Shown here: piece after piece, positions 36,501 to 44,299 of the stretch | How the letters are laid out: the number at the start of each line of letters is the position of its first letter | How positions within the stretch are numbered: position 1 is the stretch's first letter | From: JACVRN01 sp036403815 | GTDB lineage: Bacteria; Acidobacteriota; Blastocatellia; Pyrinomonadales; Pyrinomonadaceae | Length of the DNA stretch: 64,000 nucleotides | Direction: 5' to 3' | Assembly (NCBI GenBank): GCA_036403815.1 | Contig: DASWQH010000010.1 | Span: 22,025 to 86,024 of the forward strand | Position numbers and translations under genes: made by a program | The notes under the pieces: generated by a model | Seen by the model: the letters and a program-made list of their open reading frames with translations, nothing else | What the model was told of the DNA's origin: nothing | Databases searched by the model: none

Positions 36501-37317
36501 CACACAGCCGAGCGCTCAGTCCGGCACAGGGCAGGCAAGCGGCAATCAGGCAAGCGCTAATCAGGGGGCGCAGTTCTTCAGGCCGCAACCCGGACTTGAC
36601 CGCAACGGTATACGTCCTTATCTGAAGGCTCGTATGCCGACCTTCAACTTCTCGCCGAACGAGCTGCGGCTGCTTGTGCGCTTCTTCATGGCTATCTCTT
36701 CTCAGGAGGAGCCGTACATCAAGGAGAAGCTTGAGCCTCTGAGCGATCAGGAAAGAATCCTTGCGCGTTCGCTCTTTACTTCGCAGGGCGCGCCCTGTTT
36801 GAAGTGCCATATCACGGGCGACCCCGAACACGACAAGAACGCTTCGGCTCCGGACTTCCTGCTGGCGAGCGAGCGATTGAAGCCTGACTGGACGTTCCGC
36901 TGGCTGCTTGACCCGCAGCAGATAAGTCCGGGCACGGCCATGCCTTCGGAACTCTTCAAGCGCGACAGCGAGCAGCGCTGGGTCTTCAACGGCCCGACGC
37001 CCGACGCCTTCAAGGATTATCACAGGGATCATGCGCGGCTGCTCGTGCGCTATATGTTCCTGATGACGCCGCAGGAGCAGAAACAACTGGGCACAGGTGC
37101 GCCTCCGGCGACGAGCGGCCAGGCACCAGCGCCGAAGGAGACGCCCGCACCCGCAGCAAGCGGCCAGAAGGTAGGCCGCAACAATCGCGCTGCTCCGACG
37201 AAGCGCCGTACAACTCTGGCTATGAATGGCCGCAACGGCGTGCGTACACGTTCGCCTAACAGATGGCGCGCTATGCTGGCGGCAAGGGCGCACAGCTTTG
37301 GCGCTATGAGGAAATGA
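33595..37317 (+). CDS. Eight-heme membrane-anchored cytochrome c
   Basis: 1240 residues; GTG start with GGCGGAGG just before it, and a second GTG three codons later is also possible. One N-terminal helix (SSILLISSLLMMAVLGWALY) anchors a long coiled-coil stretch. Eight CxxCH heme sites follow: CETCH ~270, CSSCH ~323, CQQCH ~361, CVGCH ~388, CMACH ~572, CAGCH ~713, CMGCH ~854 and CLKCH ~1068. Met-containing loops with PTFW, MPKPYLTPEW and MPTFNFSPNE patterns resemble class I cytochrome c modules. A Gln/Asn/Ser/Gly low-complexity stretch (~935-990) splits one module. The C-terminus is basic. It is probably the electron-output subunit of the bc-type complex, replacing cytochrome c1. Confidence 0.92.
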   Translation: MNLVAETPESDKLVKKETEAPQADPITRRTTSSILLISSLLMMAVLGWALYDEAYSQRPWKGMQREFVARYERYLKSIRTKARTSEKDVKESGEYQQLDAEAKAAREKVDPRLKEVDKEVASVQDQINAITDPYQDARGRITVITYNAEVAGTPAKKQKFLQQVEQKKRETIKVQMPADGTGKKTTQNFNYTTLENKYNELRETKARLLTEKGELLKESTELAKKRDDYLKNQMTGLRPDQIKGLLSKTEHFDYSMRQINVLESNIVDRCETCHLGIREPLPLTPTNMRPNGKNRKPDALARAFVSHPSKELLDIHNPDRFGCSSCHWGNGRATTSVEKGHGDNPFWLHPLFEKENMQAGCQQCHAGDRVTQGADTLNLGRDLFQQRGCVGCHRYEGFDREADALSGTRQTITQLEEQITNNDRDARIAAASAGNARSDAEAQQLQARAESLRVTNSQIAAHIDQLNIQSRYLLQDQKKVGPNLKDVRLKLRKEWIPFWLHDPQGFRPGTKMPTFWRIDGQGNQRGDDNKREDDELKAIAAFLWQNSFDGRLPQQQTSNGANGKELFETKGCMACHSIGEGDQQTGGTFAANLTRVGDKANFEYIAHWIYNPRERYAPYCPKEKRDLTREDYEKKGLPYVFDADHSKCPNDGAELQIQNMTVMPNFRLTEAEARDIATYLFSLGKGANYSDASFMDDPNLKEQGRTLVKQYGCAGCHEIKGLEDEQRIGKELTTEGATPIERLDFAMLTQDAEYGRDRSKLYPQGKEWYNHKGFFDHKLNDPAVYDMGKEKEPKDRLRMPKPYLTPEWRNALVTFLRGSVGAEGANVPSSLFYNPANRARDIQEGWWVVKKYNCMGCHNLQVGQKSVLSNLPLYQNADWRSQLPPQLTSEGARVDPDWLLSFLRDPSLSTQTGLAEPGRSDKTVGSTPQRANETRFPTASNNSNQKSGNANAGQSAQAGNKQTNANQGGTQPSAQSGTGQASGNQASANQGAQFFRPQPGLDRNGIRPYLKARMPTFNFSPNELRLLVRFFMAISSQEEPYIKEKLEPLSDQERILARSLFTSQGAPCLKCHITGDPEHDKNASAPDFLLASERLKPDWTFRWLLDPQQISPGTAMPSELFKRDSEQRWVFNGPTPDAFKDYHRDHARLLVRYMFLMTPQEQKQLGTGAPPATSGQAPAPKETPAPAASGQKVGRNNRAAPTKRRTTLAMNGRNGVRTRSPNRWRAMLAARAHSFGAMRK

Positions 37318-37385
37318 AGCCTTCCGGCATTTGCCTGCGAGTACATCTGTAGGGTATCTATTAACCCCAGGAGGGGGTAATCAAT

Positions 37386-38285
37386 ATGTTTTCCAAACGA
37401 GCTAAATTCTGGCTCACATTTCTGGTTCTTTTATCGCTCTCGCTCTTCATGTTGGGGGCTTGCGGCAAGAAGAGTGACGAAGAAGCTGATAGCGGCGATG
37501 AAGACGGAGACGAACCGGCTGGCGTTGCGTACAAGCCGCCCGCAAATCTGGGCAGCATCACGGGAGCCATCAACCTTAGCGGGACAGCGCCCGCCCCGCA
37601 GTCCATAGACATGAGCGCCGACACGGCCTGTCAATCGAAGAATCCCAACGCCGTTGCAGAGACCGTGGTGGTGAAGAACGGGAAGATTCAGAATACATTC
37701 GTGTATATCAAGGACGGCTCGGTCAATGGCGGCAATCGCATCAGCGGCTATACATTCCCGACGCCCGGCAATCCGGTCGTGCTCGATCAGGTCGGATGCC
37801 ACTATGCCCCACACGTCATAGGCATACAGGTCAACCAGAAGTTCCAAGTCGTCAACAGCGATCAGACGGCGCACAATATTAACGTGCAGCCCACGAAGGG
37901 CAATCCTCCGTGGAACGTGTCGCAGCCGCCGAGTACGCCGCCGATTGAAAAGACGTTTGCGCGTCCCGAAACCCTCATCCCTGTAAAGTGTAACCAGCAT
38001 CCCTGGATGAAGGCTTTTATAGGTGTGCTCAAGCATCCTTTCTTTGCCGTGAGCGATGCGGACGGCAATTTCACCATCAAGGATGTTCCGCCCGGCAAGT
38101 ACACAGTCGTCGCCTGGCACGAGAAGTTCGGCGAGCAGACGATGGAAGTAACCGTGCCCGATAGCGGGGCAGGGAATGCCGTTTTCACTTTCGACAGCAG
38201 CAAGACTGTGGCCGAGTTGACGGGCGGCTCCCTGGAGCTTCTGCCCGCGCTCGAATTTCCGATGATGATGAGGATGCAGCACTGA
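37386..38285 (+). CDS. Cupredoxin-type lipoprotein with CarbopepD-like domain
   Basis: 299 residues; very strong ribosome site (CCAGGAGGGGG). The signal ends in lipobox LGAC with Cys26, so the protein is lipid-anchored. An acidic linker follows, then a cupredoxin-like fold with the type 1 copper set His163 (DQTAHNIN), Cys202, His205 and Met208 (KCNQHPWM). The last ~80 residues (DGNFTIKDVPPGKYTVVAWH) form a carboxypeptidase-regulatory-like domain. A blue-copper site between the bc-like complex and the oxidase genes makes it a candidate electron carrier from the multiheme cytochrome to CuA. Copper binding is inferred from ligands, not shown. Confidence 0.85.
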   Translation: MFSKRAKFWLTFLVLLSLSLFMLGACGKKSDEEADSGDEDGDEPAGVAYKPPANLGSITGAINLSGTAPAPQSIDMSADTACQSKNPNAVAETVVVKNGKIQNTFVYIKDGSVNGGNRISGYTFPTPGNPVVLDQVGCHYAPHVIGIQVNQKFQVVNSDQTAHNINVQPTKGNPPWNVSQPPSTPPIEKTFARPETLIPVKCNQHPWMKAFIGVLKHPFFAVSDADGNFTIKDVPPGKYTVVAWHEKFGEQTMEVTVPDSGAGNAVFTFDSSKTVAELTGGSLELLPALEFPMMMRMQH

Positions 38286-38311
38286 AAATCTGTGATTCCT
38301 GAGAATGTGGC

Positions 38312-38364
38312 GGGTGACCGAGTGACAAGTGAGAGTTGTTTCCTGTAACCTGTCACTGTCACCC
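38312..38364. repeat. Inverted tandem-word element, GGGTGAC type
   Basis: Left arm GGGTGACCGAGTGACAAGTG (38312-38331) and right arm CCTGTAACCTGTCACTGTCA plus CCC (38342-38364) are near-complements built of GTGACA-like words around a short loop. Lies between the cupredoxin and heme O synthase genes. Confidence 0.6.
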
Positions 38365-38508
38365 ATCATTATATTCGGCACTGGAAGGGAATGCTCGTGA
38401 GTTCTCTTACCCTTAGCGTCAATCCTTCCCGGAGTACACGGAAAGGATTCAAGTGCCGCACAGGTTTTCCAAGGTTAGAGCCGGAGGGTTCTGTACTTAA
38501 GTCTGTTT

Positions 38509-39450
38509 ATGAAAAGCGTTGTCATAGAATTGGAACAAGGGGTTAGTGCGGCGACAGCGGTGGCCTTGCCCGTGGAGGCAGAGCCGCTCTCTTTGCGCGA
38601 GCGCGTTGCCGCCTATGTTGAGCTGACCAAACCGCGCATCACCTTCCTGATTGTGCTGACGGCGGCAGCGGGTTTTGGACTGGCCGCTCCCGCAGGCGCT
38701 TTCAATTACGTAACATTCATTCACAGCATGATTGGCATTGCGCTTCTCTCTTCGGGAATCGCCACGCTCAATCAATACATGGAGCGCCACCTGGATGCGC
38801 GTATGCGGCGCACGGCTATGAGGCCGCTGCCGACGGGTAGATTAACGCCGACGCAGGCGCTGCTGTTCGGTACGGGGCTGACCCTGATGGCCGAAGCGTA
38901 TCTGGCGCTACTGGTCAATCCTTTGACTGCTGGCTTGGGCTTGACGGTCATCGGCGGCTATCTCTTCCTGTACACGCCCTTGAAGACGCGCACGTCGCTT
39001 TCGACTGCAATCGGGGCTTTCCCCGGTGCGATGCCGCCCCTTATGGGCTGGGTGGCGGCCACAGGTGAAGTGACCGTCGGCGCTTGGTCGCTCTTCGCCA
39101 TTCTGTTCCTCTGGCAGTTCCCGCACTTCCTGGCAATCGCATGGATGTACAAGGAAGATTATGCGCGCGCAGGAATCGTCATGCTCCCCGTCATCGAACC
39201 CGAAGGGCGACTGACGGCGCAGCAGATAGTCGTCAACACGCTGATGCTCTTGCCCGTGAGTTTAGTCCCGACGCTACTGGGAATCTCAGGCAAAGTTTAC
39301 TTCATAGGCGCAATCATCTTGGGTCTTCTCTTTCTATACACCAGCATCACCTGCGCGGTCTCCAAGACTAGACAGCAAGCGCGCAGACTGCTGCTGGCAT
39401 CGGTCGTCTATTTGCCTTTGTTGTTCGTCTTGATGGTCTTGAATCGTTGA
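38509..39450 (+). CDS. ctaB: Heme O synthase (protoheme IX farnesyltransferase)
   Basis: 313 residues, UbiA superfamily. It attaches farnesyl to heme b to give heme O for the oxidase. The first prenyl-diphosphate motif region is TLNQYMERHLDARMRRTAMR and PLPTGRLTP, with conserved Asn, Asp and Arg-Thr. The second region is YKEDYARAGIVMLPV. About nine helices are visible. The N-terminus has a short soluble lead (SVVIELEQGVSAATAVALPV). Position directly before the oxidase structural genes is the usual one. No ctaA (heme A synthase) is in the window, so heme O or A use is open. Confidence 0.95.
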   Translation: MKSVVIELEQGVSAATAVALPVEAEPLSLRERVAAYVELTKPRITFLIVLTAAAGFGLAAPAGAFNYVTFIHSMIGIALLSSGIATLNQYMERHLDARMRRTAMRPLPTGRLTPTQALLFGTGLTLMAEAYLALLVNPLTAGLGLTVIGGYLFLYTPLKTRTSLSTAIGAFPGAMPPLMGWVAATGEVTVGAWSLFAILFLWQFPHFLAIAWMYKEDYARAGIVMLPVIEPEGRLTAQQIVVNTLMLLPVSLVPTLLGISGKVYFIGAIILGLLFLYTSITCAVSKTRQQARRLLLASVVYLPLLFVLMVLNR

Positions 39451-39459
39451 ACTTGAATA

Positions 39460-39506
39460 TAAATCGTGAGCGGTAGAAAAACTTCTTCTGCCATTTACGA
39501 TTTACG
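39460..39506. repeat. Inverted tandem-word element, AAATCGT type, short copy
   Basis: TAAATCGTGAGCGGTAGAA (39460-39478) pairs imperfectly with TTCTGCCATTTACGATTTA (39486-39504). It ends 16 bases before the oxidase subunit II start, whose AAAGGAG ribosome site follows directly. It shares its word with the element at 50774-50837. Confidence 0.6.
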
Positions 39507-39521
39507 CCCAAAGGAGCTTCT

Positions 39522-40355
39522 ATGACAGGTCGCGCGCTGGCCGTGGTGATTTGGCTTCTGACGATCTTTTCGGTGGGGCTTTTCTTCGCCGGTTGGTGGT
39601 TTCCGCCTTCCATCTCGGAGCACGGCCCGGCTTACGACCAGCAGTTCCTACTCACCATCATAGTCGTCGGTATCTCTTTCGTGGTGGCGCAGGTGGGACT
39701 GGGCTACATGGTCTGGCGCTACCGCGACACAGGCCACGGCGAGCGCGCGCTTTATTCGCATGGCAATAACCGGCTGGAGGTTGTCTGGACGGCCATCACC
39801 GCCCTTATATTTATAGCGCTCGCCGTTCTGGGTCAGCGTGTCTGGGCAAGTTTGCACTTTCAATCAGCCCCGCCCGGCACGGCGCAGATAGAGGTCGTCG
39901 CGCAACAATTCCAGTGGAACTTTCATTACCCCGGAGCGGATAAGAAGTTCGGGCGCACCGATCCCACGCTCGTCAAGGACGCCGAGCTTAACTTTGTAGG
40001 GCTTGATCAGAAAGACCCGGCAGCTAATGACGACGCGGTCGTAGCCAGTCTGGCCGTGCCCCTGAATCGCCCTATCGAATTAAGCTTAAGAGCCAAGGAC
40101 GTGACGCACAGCTTCTGGGTTCCGCCCTTGAGGTTCAAGCAAGACCTCGTCCCCGGAATGAATATCAAGGTTCACTTCACGGCGAACAAGGTCGGCACGT
40201 ACGAGCTGGCCTGCGCGGAATTGTGCGGCCAGTTTCATTTCAAGATGAAGAGCTACATGGTCGTCATTCCCGGAAACGAATATGACGAGCTGGTTGCCTT
40301 ACCACAGGCACAGTTTCAAGTGCGCATGGGTGAGTTGCTGAAAAAATACAAGTAA
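39522..40355 (+). CDS. ctaC: Cytochrome c oxidase subunit II
   Basis: 277 residues. Two N-terminal helices (ALAVVIWLLTIFSVGLFFAG, FLLTIIVVGISFVVAQVGLG) and a periplasmic cupredoxin domain are present. The binuclear CuA site is complete: His near 195 (DVTHSFWVP), then CAELCGQFHFKM with Cys231, Cys235, His239 and Met242. There is no fused cytochrome c domain, so electrons must arrive from a separate carrier. The canonical oxidase order II-I-III-IV follows. Confidence 0.95.
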   Translation: MTGRALAVVIWLLTIFSVGLFFAGWWFPPSISEHGPAYDQQFLLTIIVVGISFVVAQVGLGYMVWRYRDTGHGERALYSHGNNRLEVVWTAITALIFIALAVLGQRVWASLHFQSAPPGTAQIEVVAQQFQWNFHYPGADKKFGRTDPTLVKDAELNFVGLDQKDPAANDDAVVASLAVPLNRPIELSLRAKDVTHSFWVPPLRFKQDLVPGMNIKVHFTANKVGTYELACAELCGQFHFKMKSYMVVIPGNEYDELVALPQAQFQVRMGELLKKYK

Positions 40356-40358
40356 GAG

Positions 40359-40463
40359 GATTTTGGATTTTAGATTTTAGATTTTGGATTGGAGTGGTAA
40401 CGTAGCTTGAATAGCTTCAATCCCGTTGCGCTAATCCAAAATCCAAAATCTAAAATCCAAAAT
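40359..40463. repeat. Inverted tandem-word element, TTTGGATT type, copy 2
   Basis: Left array 40359-40390 and right array 40433-40463, with a loop sharing the core TTGAATAGCTTCAATCCCGT with copy 1 at 31268. It separates subunit II from subunit I. The last word runs directly into the GGAGG ribosome site of subunit I. Confidence 0.85.
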
Positions 40464-40473
40464 GGAGGAAGTG

Positions 40474-42333
40474 ATGGCTGAAGCTGAAGCTGCTCATGAA
40501 ACTCACGCCGAACACGCGGAGGGCGTGCATCGTCATCCTGCGCCGACGAGCTTTATACGCAAATACATCTTCAGCATTGATCATAAGGTGATCGGCATAC
40601 AGTATATCCTGCTGGCGATGGCCTCCGTCTTCGTCGGCATGTTTCTGTCTGTGCTGATGCGTCTTAACCTGACTTGGCCGGGAACGAAGTGGCCTGTCTT
40701 GGCAACCCTCTTTCCATTGGGTGCGCCGAACGGCGTCATGCAGCCGGAGTTCTACCTGTCACTGGTGACCATGCACGGGACGATGATGGTTTTCTTCGTC
40801 CTGACGACAGCGCCGCAGGGGGGCTTCGGTAATTACTTCCTGCCGATTCAAATCGGCGCGGACGACATGGCGTTCCCGACCCTTAACATGATGTCGTTCT
40901 GGGTCACGTTCGTGGGCTTCATTGTGCTCCTCTCTGCCTTCTTCGTAGAGGGCGGAGCGCCGCTCGGCGGCTGGACGGCTTATCCGCCTTTGAGCGCGAT
41001 TGGCGCGGCGGCAGGCCCCGGCCAGGGCATGGGCATGAACCTGTGGATTATCAGCATAGCCATCTTCTGCGCAGGCTCTCTGCTGGGCGCGCTCAACTTC
41101 ATCACTACACTTCTTAACATGCGTGCGCGCGGGATGAGTTTGATGCGCATGCCTTTGACGTGCTGGTCATGGTTTACTACAGCGGTGCTGGCGCTTCTGG
41201 CCTTCCCGGTTTTGCTCGCGGCGGGCATTCTTCTCTTTCTTGATCGCAATGCCGGGACGAGCTTTTTCATCCCGGGCGGCCTGGTCGTCAGCGACCATCT
41301 GCTGGCGGATCACAAGGGCGGCTCGCCCATCCTCTGGCAGCATCTCTTCTGGTTCTTCGGACACCCTGAAGTCTACATCGCCATCCTGCCCGGCATGGGC
41401 GCAACGTCGCATATTCTTTCTACCTTCGCGCGCAAACCCGTCTTCGGCTATCGAGCGATGGTCTTTGCCATGTTCGGCATTGGACTCTTAGGCTTCTTCG
41501 TCTGGGGACATCACATGTTCATCAGCGGCATGAGTCCCTATTCCGGCATGGCCTTCTCCATCCTGACGCTTTCCATCGGCGTGCCTTCTGCGATTAAGAC
41601 CTTCAACTGGATTGGAACGCTCTGGGGCGGGCGCATACGCTTCACCTCGCCCATGCTGTTTGCCATAGGCTTTGTCTCGCTGTTCGTCGCGGGCGGAATC
41701 ACCGGACTCGTCCTTGGGCAGACGACGCTAGACCTTTCCATGCACGATACCTATTTCGTGCTCGCGCACTTTCACTTAGTAATGGGCGTGGCGGCCATCT
41801 TCGGCATCTTCGCTGGAATCTACTTCTGGTTTCCGAAGATGTTCGGTCGGATGCTGAACGAGACGCTGGGCAAGCTGCATTTCTGGGTGACGTTCATAGG
41901 CGTCTACACAATCTTCGTGCCGATGCACATCATGGGAATCGTCGGTATGCCGCGCCGCTACGCGCAGTTTACAGAGTACGAATTCCTGAAGCCCCTGCAC
42001 TCGCTCGTCCTGCTCGTGACTATCGCCGTCATCGTAACGGCGTCGATTCAGCTTGTCTTTCTCTTCAATTTCTTCTGGAGCATCTTCAAAGGACGACGCG
42101 CGGGCGACAATCCCTGGGAAGCTACGACGCTGGAGTGGACGGTTCCAAGCCCGCCGCCGCACGATAACTTTGCAGGCATTCCCCCGGTCGTTCATCGCGG
42201 CGCGTACGAGTTTTCCGTGCCCGGAGCGCCTAACGATTTTATCTTGCAGACGGAGCCTGAGCCGGGCGAGGCCGCGGAGTTAGTCGACAGGGATGGGAGT
42301 AGCGGTAATGGTCACAACGGCCACGGGCACTGA
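40474..42333 (+). CDS. ctaD: Cytochrome c oxidase subunit I
   Basis: 619 residues from the ATG at 40474, placed 5 bases after GGAGG; the ATG at 40462 lies inside the repeat and before the ribosome site. Catalytic subunit of a heme-copper oxidase with twelve or more helices. The CuB/Tyr helix is FWFFGHPEVYIAILPGMG near residue 296; the CuB His pair is in FVWGHHMFISGM. Heme ligands are in HDTYFVLAHFHLVMG. The GHPEVYI form indicates an A-type (mitochondrial-like) oxidase. The N- and C-terminal tails are His-rich (HETHAEHAEGVHRH, SSGNGHNGHGH), which is uncommon and might hold copper or zinc. Confidence 0.95.
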   Translation: MAEAEAAHETHAEHAEGVHRHPAPTSFIRKYIFSIDHKVIGIQYILLAMASVFVGMFLSVLMRLNLTWPGTKWPVLATLFPLGAPNGVMQPEFYLSLVTMHGTMMVFFVLTTAPQGGFGNYFLPIQIGADDMAFPTLNMMSFWVTFVGFIVLLSAFFVEGGAPLGGWTAYPPLSAIGAAAGPGQGMGMNLWIISIAIFCAGSLLGALNFITTLLNMRARGMSLMRMPLTCWSWFTTAVLALLAFPVLLAAGILLFLDRNAGTSFFIPGGLVVSDHLLADHKGGSPILWQHLFWFFGHPEVYIAILPGMGATSHILSTFARKPVFGYRAMVFAMFGIGLLGFFVWGHHMFISGMSPYSGMAFSILTLSIGVPSAIKTFNWIGTLWGGRIRFTSPMLFAIGFVSLFVAGGITGLVLGQTTLDLSMHDTYFVLAHFHLVMGVAAIFGIFAGIYFWFPKMFGRMLNETLGKLHFWVTFIGVYTIFVPMHIMGIVGMPRRYAQFTEYEFLKPLHSLVLLVTIAVIVTASIQLVFLFNFFWSIFKGRRAGDNPWEATTLEWTVPSPPPHDNFAGIPPVVHRGAYEFSVPGAPNDFILQTEPEPGEAAELVDRDGSSGNGHNGHGH

Positions 42334-43009
42334 GCGCATAGGAACGCGCGAGCGCGAACAGCCTATTCTCTCGCCGCTTGGAGGGCGAGGCGGCGGCGGT
42401 AACGGCTCGCGCGGAAATGGCGGCGGCGGAGGCGGCGACCGAAACGACCCGCGCTATAGAGATGACCGCGGGCGGCTCGGCATGTGGGTGGGGCTTGCCT
42501 CCATCCTGATGCTGTTCACGGCACTGACGAGCGCCTACGTTGTTCGCAAGGGGCTTTCCGATGACTGGCGACCCTTGCAGGTGCCGCGCTTCCTGTGGGC
42601 GAGCACCGCTTTGATTCTGGTTTCGAGCGCGACGTTTCAAATGGCGAAACGCTCAATCAAGCGCTACGAGGTCAGGGCTTATACGCGTTGGGTTGCTATA
42701 ACGGGATTGTTAGGGCTGGGTTTTTTGACAACGCAGCTTCTGGCGTGGCGGCAACTTGTTGCTCAGGGCATTTACCTTGCGAACAACCCGCATAGCTCTT
42801 TCTTTTTCGTGCTGACGGGAGCGCACGGTCTGCACTTGCTCGGCGGAATCCTTGGGCTTTGTTATCTGCTTGCGCGCACGTGGAATCAATTGACGAGCCG
42901 CGAAGCCATCGCCAAAAGACAGCAGGCTGCGAGCGTCATAGGGCTTTACTGGCATTTCATGGACGGGCTATGGGTCTACCTGTTCTTACTCCTTTTCCTG
43001 TGGAGGTGA
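42308..43009 (+). CDS. ctaE: Cytochrome c oxidase subunit III-like, first copy
   Basis: 233 residues from the ATG at 42308 (GGGAG seven bases before), overlapping subunit I by 26 bases; an ATG at 42293 is also possible. After a glycine/arginine-rich lead (GGRGGGGNGSRGNGGGGGG) come five helices. The first is GMWVGLASILMLFTALTSAY; the last is SVIGLYWHFMDGLWVYLFL, the conserved COX3 end. The subunit lacks redox centres and stabilises subunit I and proton entry. The next gene encodes a second member of the same family. Confidence 0.88.
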   Translation: MVTTATGTERIGTREREQPILSPLGGRGGGGNGSRGNGGGGGGDRNDPRYRDDRGRLGMWVGLASILMLFTALTSAYVVRKGLSDDWRPLQVPRFLWASTALILVSSATFQMAKRSIKRYEVRAYTRWVAITGLLGLGFLTTQLLAWRQLVAQGIYLANNPHSSFFFVLTGAHGLHLLGGILGLCYLLARTWNQLTSREAIAKRQQAASVIGLYWHFMDGLWVYLFLLLFLWR

Positions 43010-43013
43010 GAGT

Positions 43014-43670
43014 ATGAGCGCTGAGGCGCACGCGGATAAAATGTTGGCGACCGAGTGGAGCGGCGGAACGCTTCCCTATCATGTCGGCCATAAAAAGCTG
43101 GGCATGTGGCTCTTCATAGTCTCTGACGCGCTGACGTTTACGGCCATCCTGATGGTCTACTCTTATGTTCGCTCTTCGAGTGAGGAATGGGCTGCGCCCT
43201 TCAAGTTCTTTCCGAGCATCATCTACTCGACCGTCATGACCCTGTGCCTGCTGGCATCCAGCTTTACTATGGTCATGGCCGTGAAGGCGTCCGCTGCCAA
43301 GAATTACAAGGGAGTGAGGCTCTGGATTCTGGGGACGATGATTGGCGGCACTGCTTTCCTTGTCCTGCACATCATCGAATGGAAGCACCTGATTGATGAA
43401 GGGCTGAGACCTAACGCGCTGCCGAAAGAGTGGCTGAAGGAGTTTCCGAATGCGTCCACGAATTTCGGCGCGGCCTTCTTCGGCATCACAGGTCTGCACA
43501 TGTTCCACGTCTTCACGGGCGTCTGCTACTTGGGCATCATAGCCCTGCGCGCTCGTCGCAATACGCACGAGGACGTAGAGATTAGCGGTCTCTACTGGCA
43601 CTTCGTTGACCTGGTCTGGATGTTCGTCTTCCCGCTCATCTACTTGATGTCCGTTGATATGAAGGGCTAG
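43014..43670 (+). CDS. ctaE: Cytochrome c oxidase subunit III-like, second copy
   Basis: 218 residues, four bases after the first copy, with GGAGGTGAGAGT before the ATG. Five helices: KLGMWLFIVSDALTFTAILM (typical Glu-less first helix), STVMTLCLLASSFTMVMAVK, LWILGTMIGGTAFLVLHIIE (conserved HxxEW), GITGLHMFHVFTGVCYLG and ISGLYWHFVDLVWMFVFPLI. It is closer to standard subunit III than the preceding gene. Tandem COX3-type genes are known in several phyla and may both be structural. Confidence 0.93.
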   Translation: MSAEAHADKMLATEWSGGTLPYHVGHKKLGMWLFIVSDALTFTAILMVYSYVRSSSEEWAAPFKFFPSIIYSTVMTLCLLASSFTMVMAVKASAAKNYKGVRLWILGTMIGGTAFLVLHIIEWKHLIDEGLRPNALPKEWLKEFPNASTNFGAAFFGITGLHMFHVFTGVCYLGIIALRARRNTHEDVEISGLYWHFVDLVWMFVFPLIYLMSVDMKG

Positions 43671-43702
43671 GAGCGTATAAAGAGGAGGCATGAGAGCAAC
43701 TG

Positions 43703-44299
43703 ATGAGTCGCCTTTTTAAATCATCGAACCGAGAAGAGGTAATCTTAAATCTAGTTTGCGTGGCGCTGGCGGCTGTCTTTACCGTCATCGCAGTGGCAAA
43801 CATTACATGGTCTGGAAACATTCTGACCATTGACGGCCTCTTCATGTCGGTCGTGATGCTGATGCTGGCCGGGTTCTTTCTCATCAGCCCCATCTACTGG
43901 GGATACACGCACGGCTACATCAAGATGCCCTTCGGCGTGCGCGAAGGCGAAGTGGTCGATTCCACGCCCGTCCATTTTGAAGGCTCTACGAAACTCTTCA
44001 TGGCCGTGCTCGGCTACCTGCTGGGGCTGACACTGGTCGAAGTCTTTCTGGCCTACATACACACGCCGCTTCATATCATGCTGACGATTTTGATGGGGCT
44101 TTCCATCGTCAAGGCGGCGCTCATCATAGCTTATTTCATGCATCTGAGGTTCGAGCGCCTGAGCCTTATCCTGACGCTCATTCCCATGCTCGTCGTCTGC
44201 ATCTGCCTCTTCTTCGTCTTTTTCCCCGACAGCGTTAGGTCTTCCAGCCTTCGCTATAGAGGCAGCGGCAACGCACCGGCAGCGAGCGAGAGCAAATGA
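43703..44299 (+). CDS. Cytochrome c oxidase subunit IV-like membrane protein
   Basis: 198 residues with four hydrophobic helices. The last two (LHIMLTILMGLSIVKAALII, LSLILTLIPMLVVCICLFFV) with AYFMHLRFE between match the prokaryotic COX4 family. The strong AGGAGG at 43683-43688 is 14 bases from this ATG and only 1 base from an out-of-frame ATG at 43690, an awkward arrangement. The stop overlaps the next gene by 4 bases. Confidence 0.85.
   Translation: MSRLFKSSNREEVILNLVCVALAAVFTVIAVANITWSGNILTIDGLFMSVVMLMLAGFFLISPIYWGYTHGYIKMPFGVREGEVVDSTPVHFEGSTKLFMAVLGYLLGLTLVEVFLAYIHTPLHIMLTILMGLSIVKAALIIAYFMHLRFERLSLILTLIPMLVVCICLFFVFFPDSVRSSSLRYRGSGNAPAASESK

Noticed and set aside
36313..37293. 326-codon frame opposite the multiheme cytochrome
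   Set aside because: Antisense shadow in a GC-rich gene; the eight CxxCH sites show which strand codes.
37431..38381. 316-codon frame opposite the cupredoxin gene
   Set aside because: The plus strand has a lipobox, copper ligands and a strong ribosome site; the minus frame has none.
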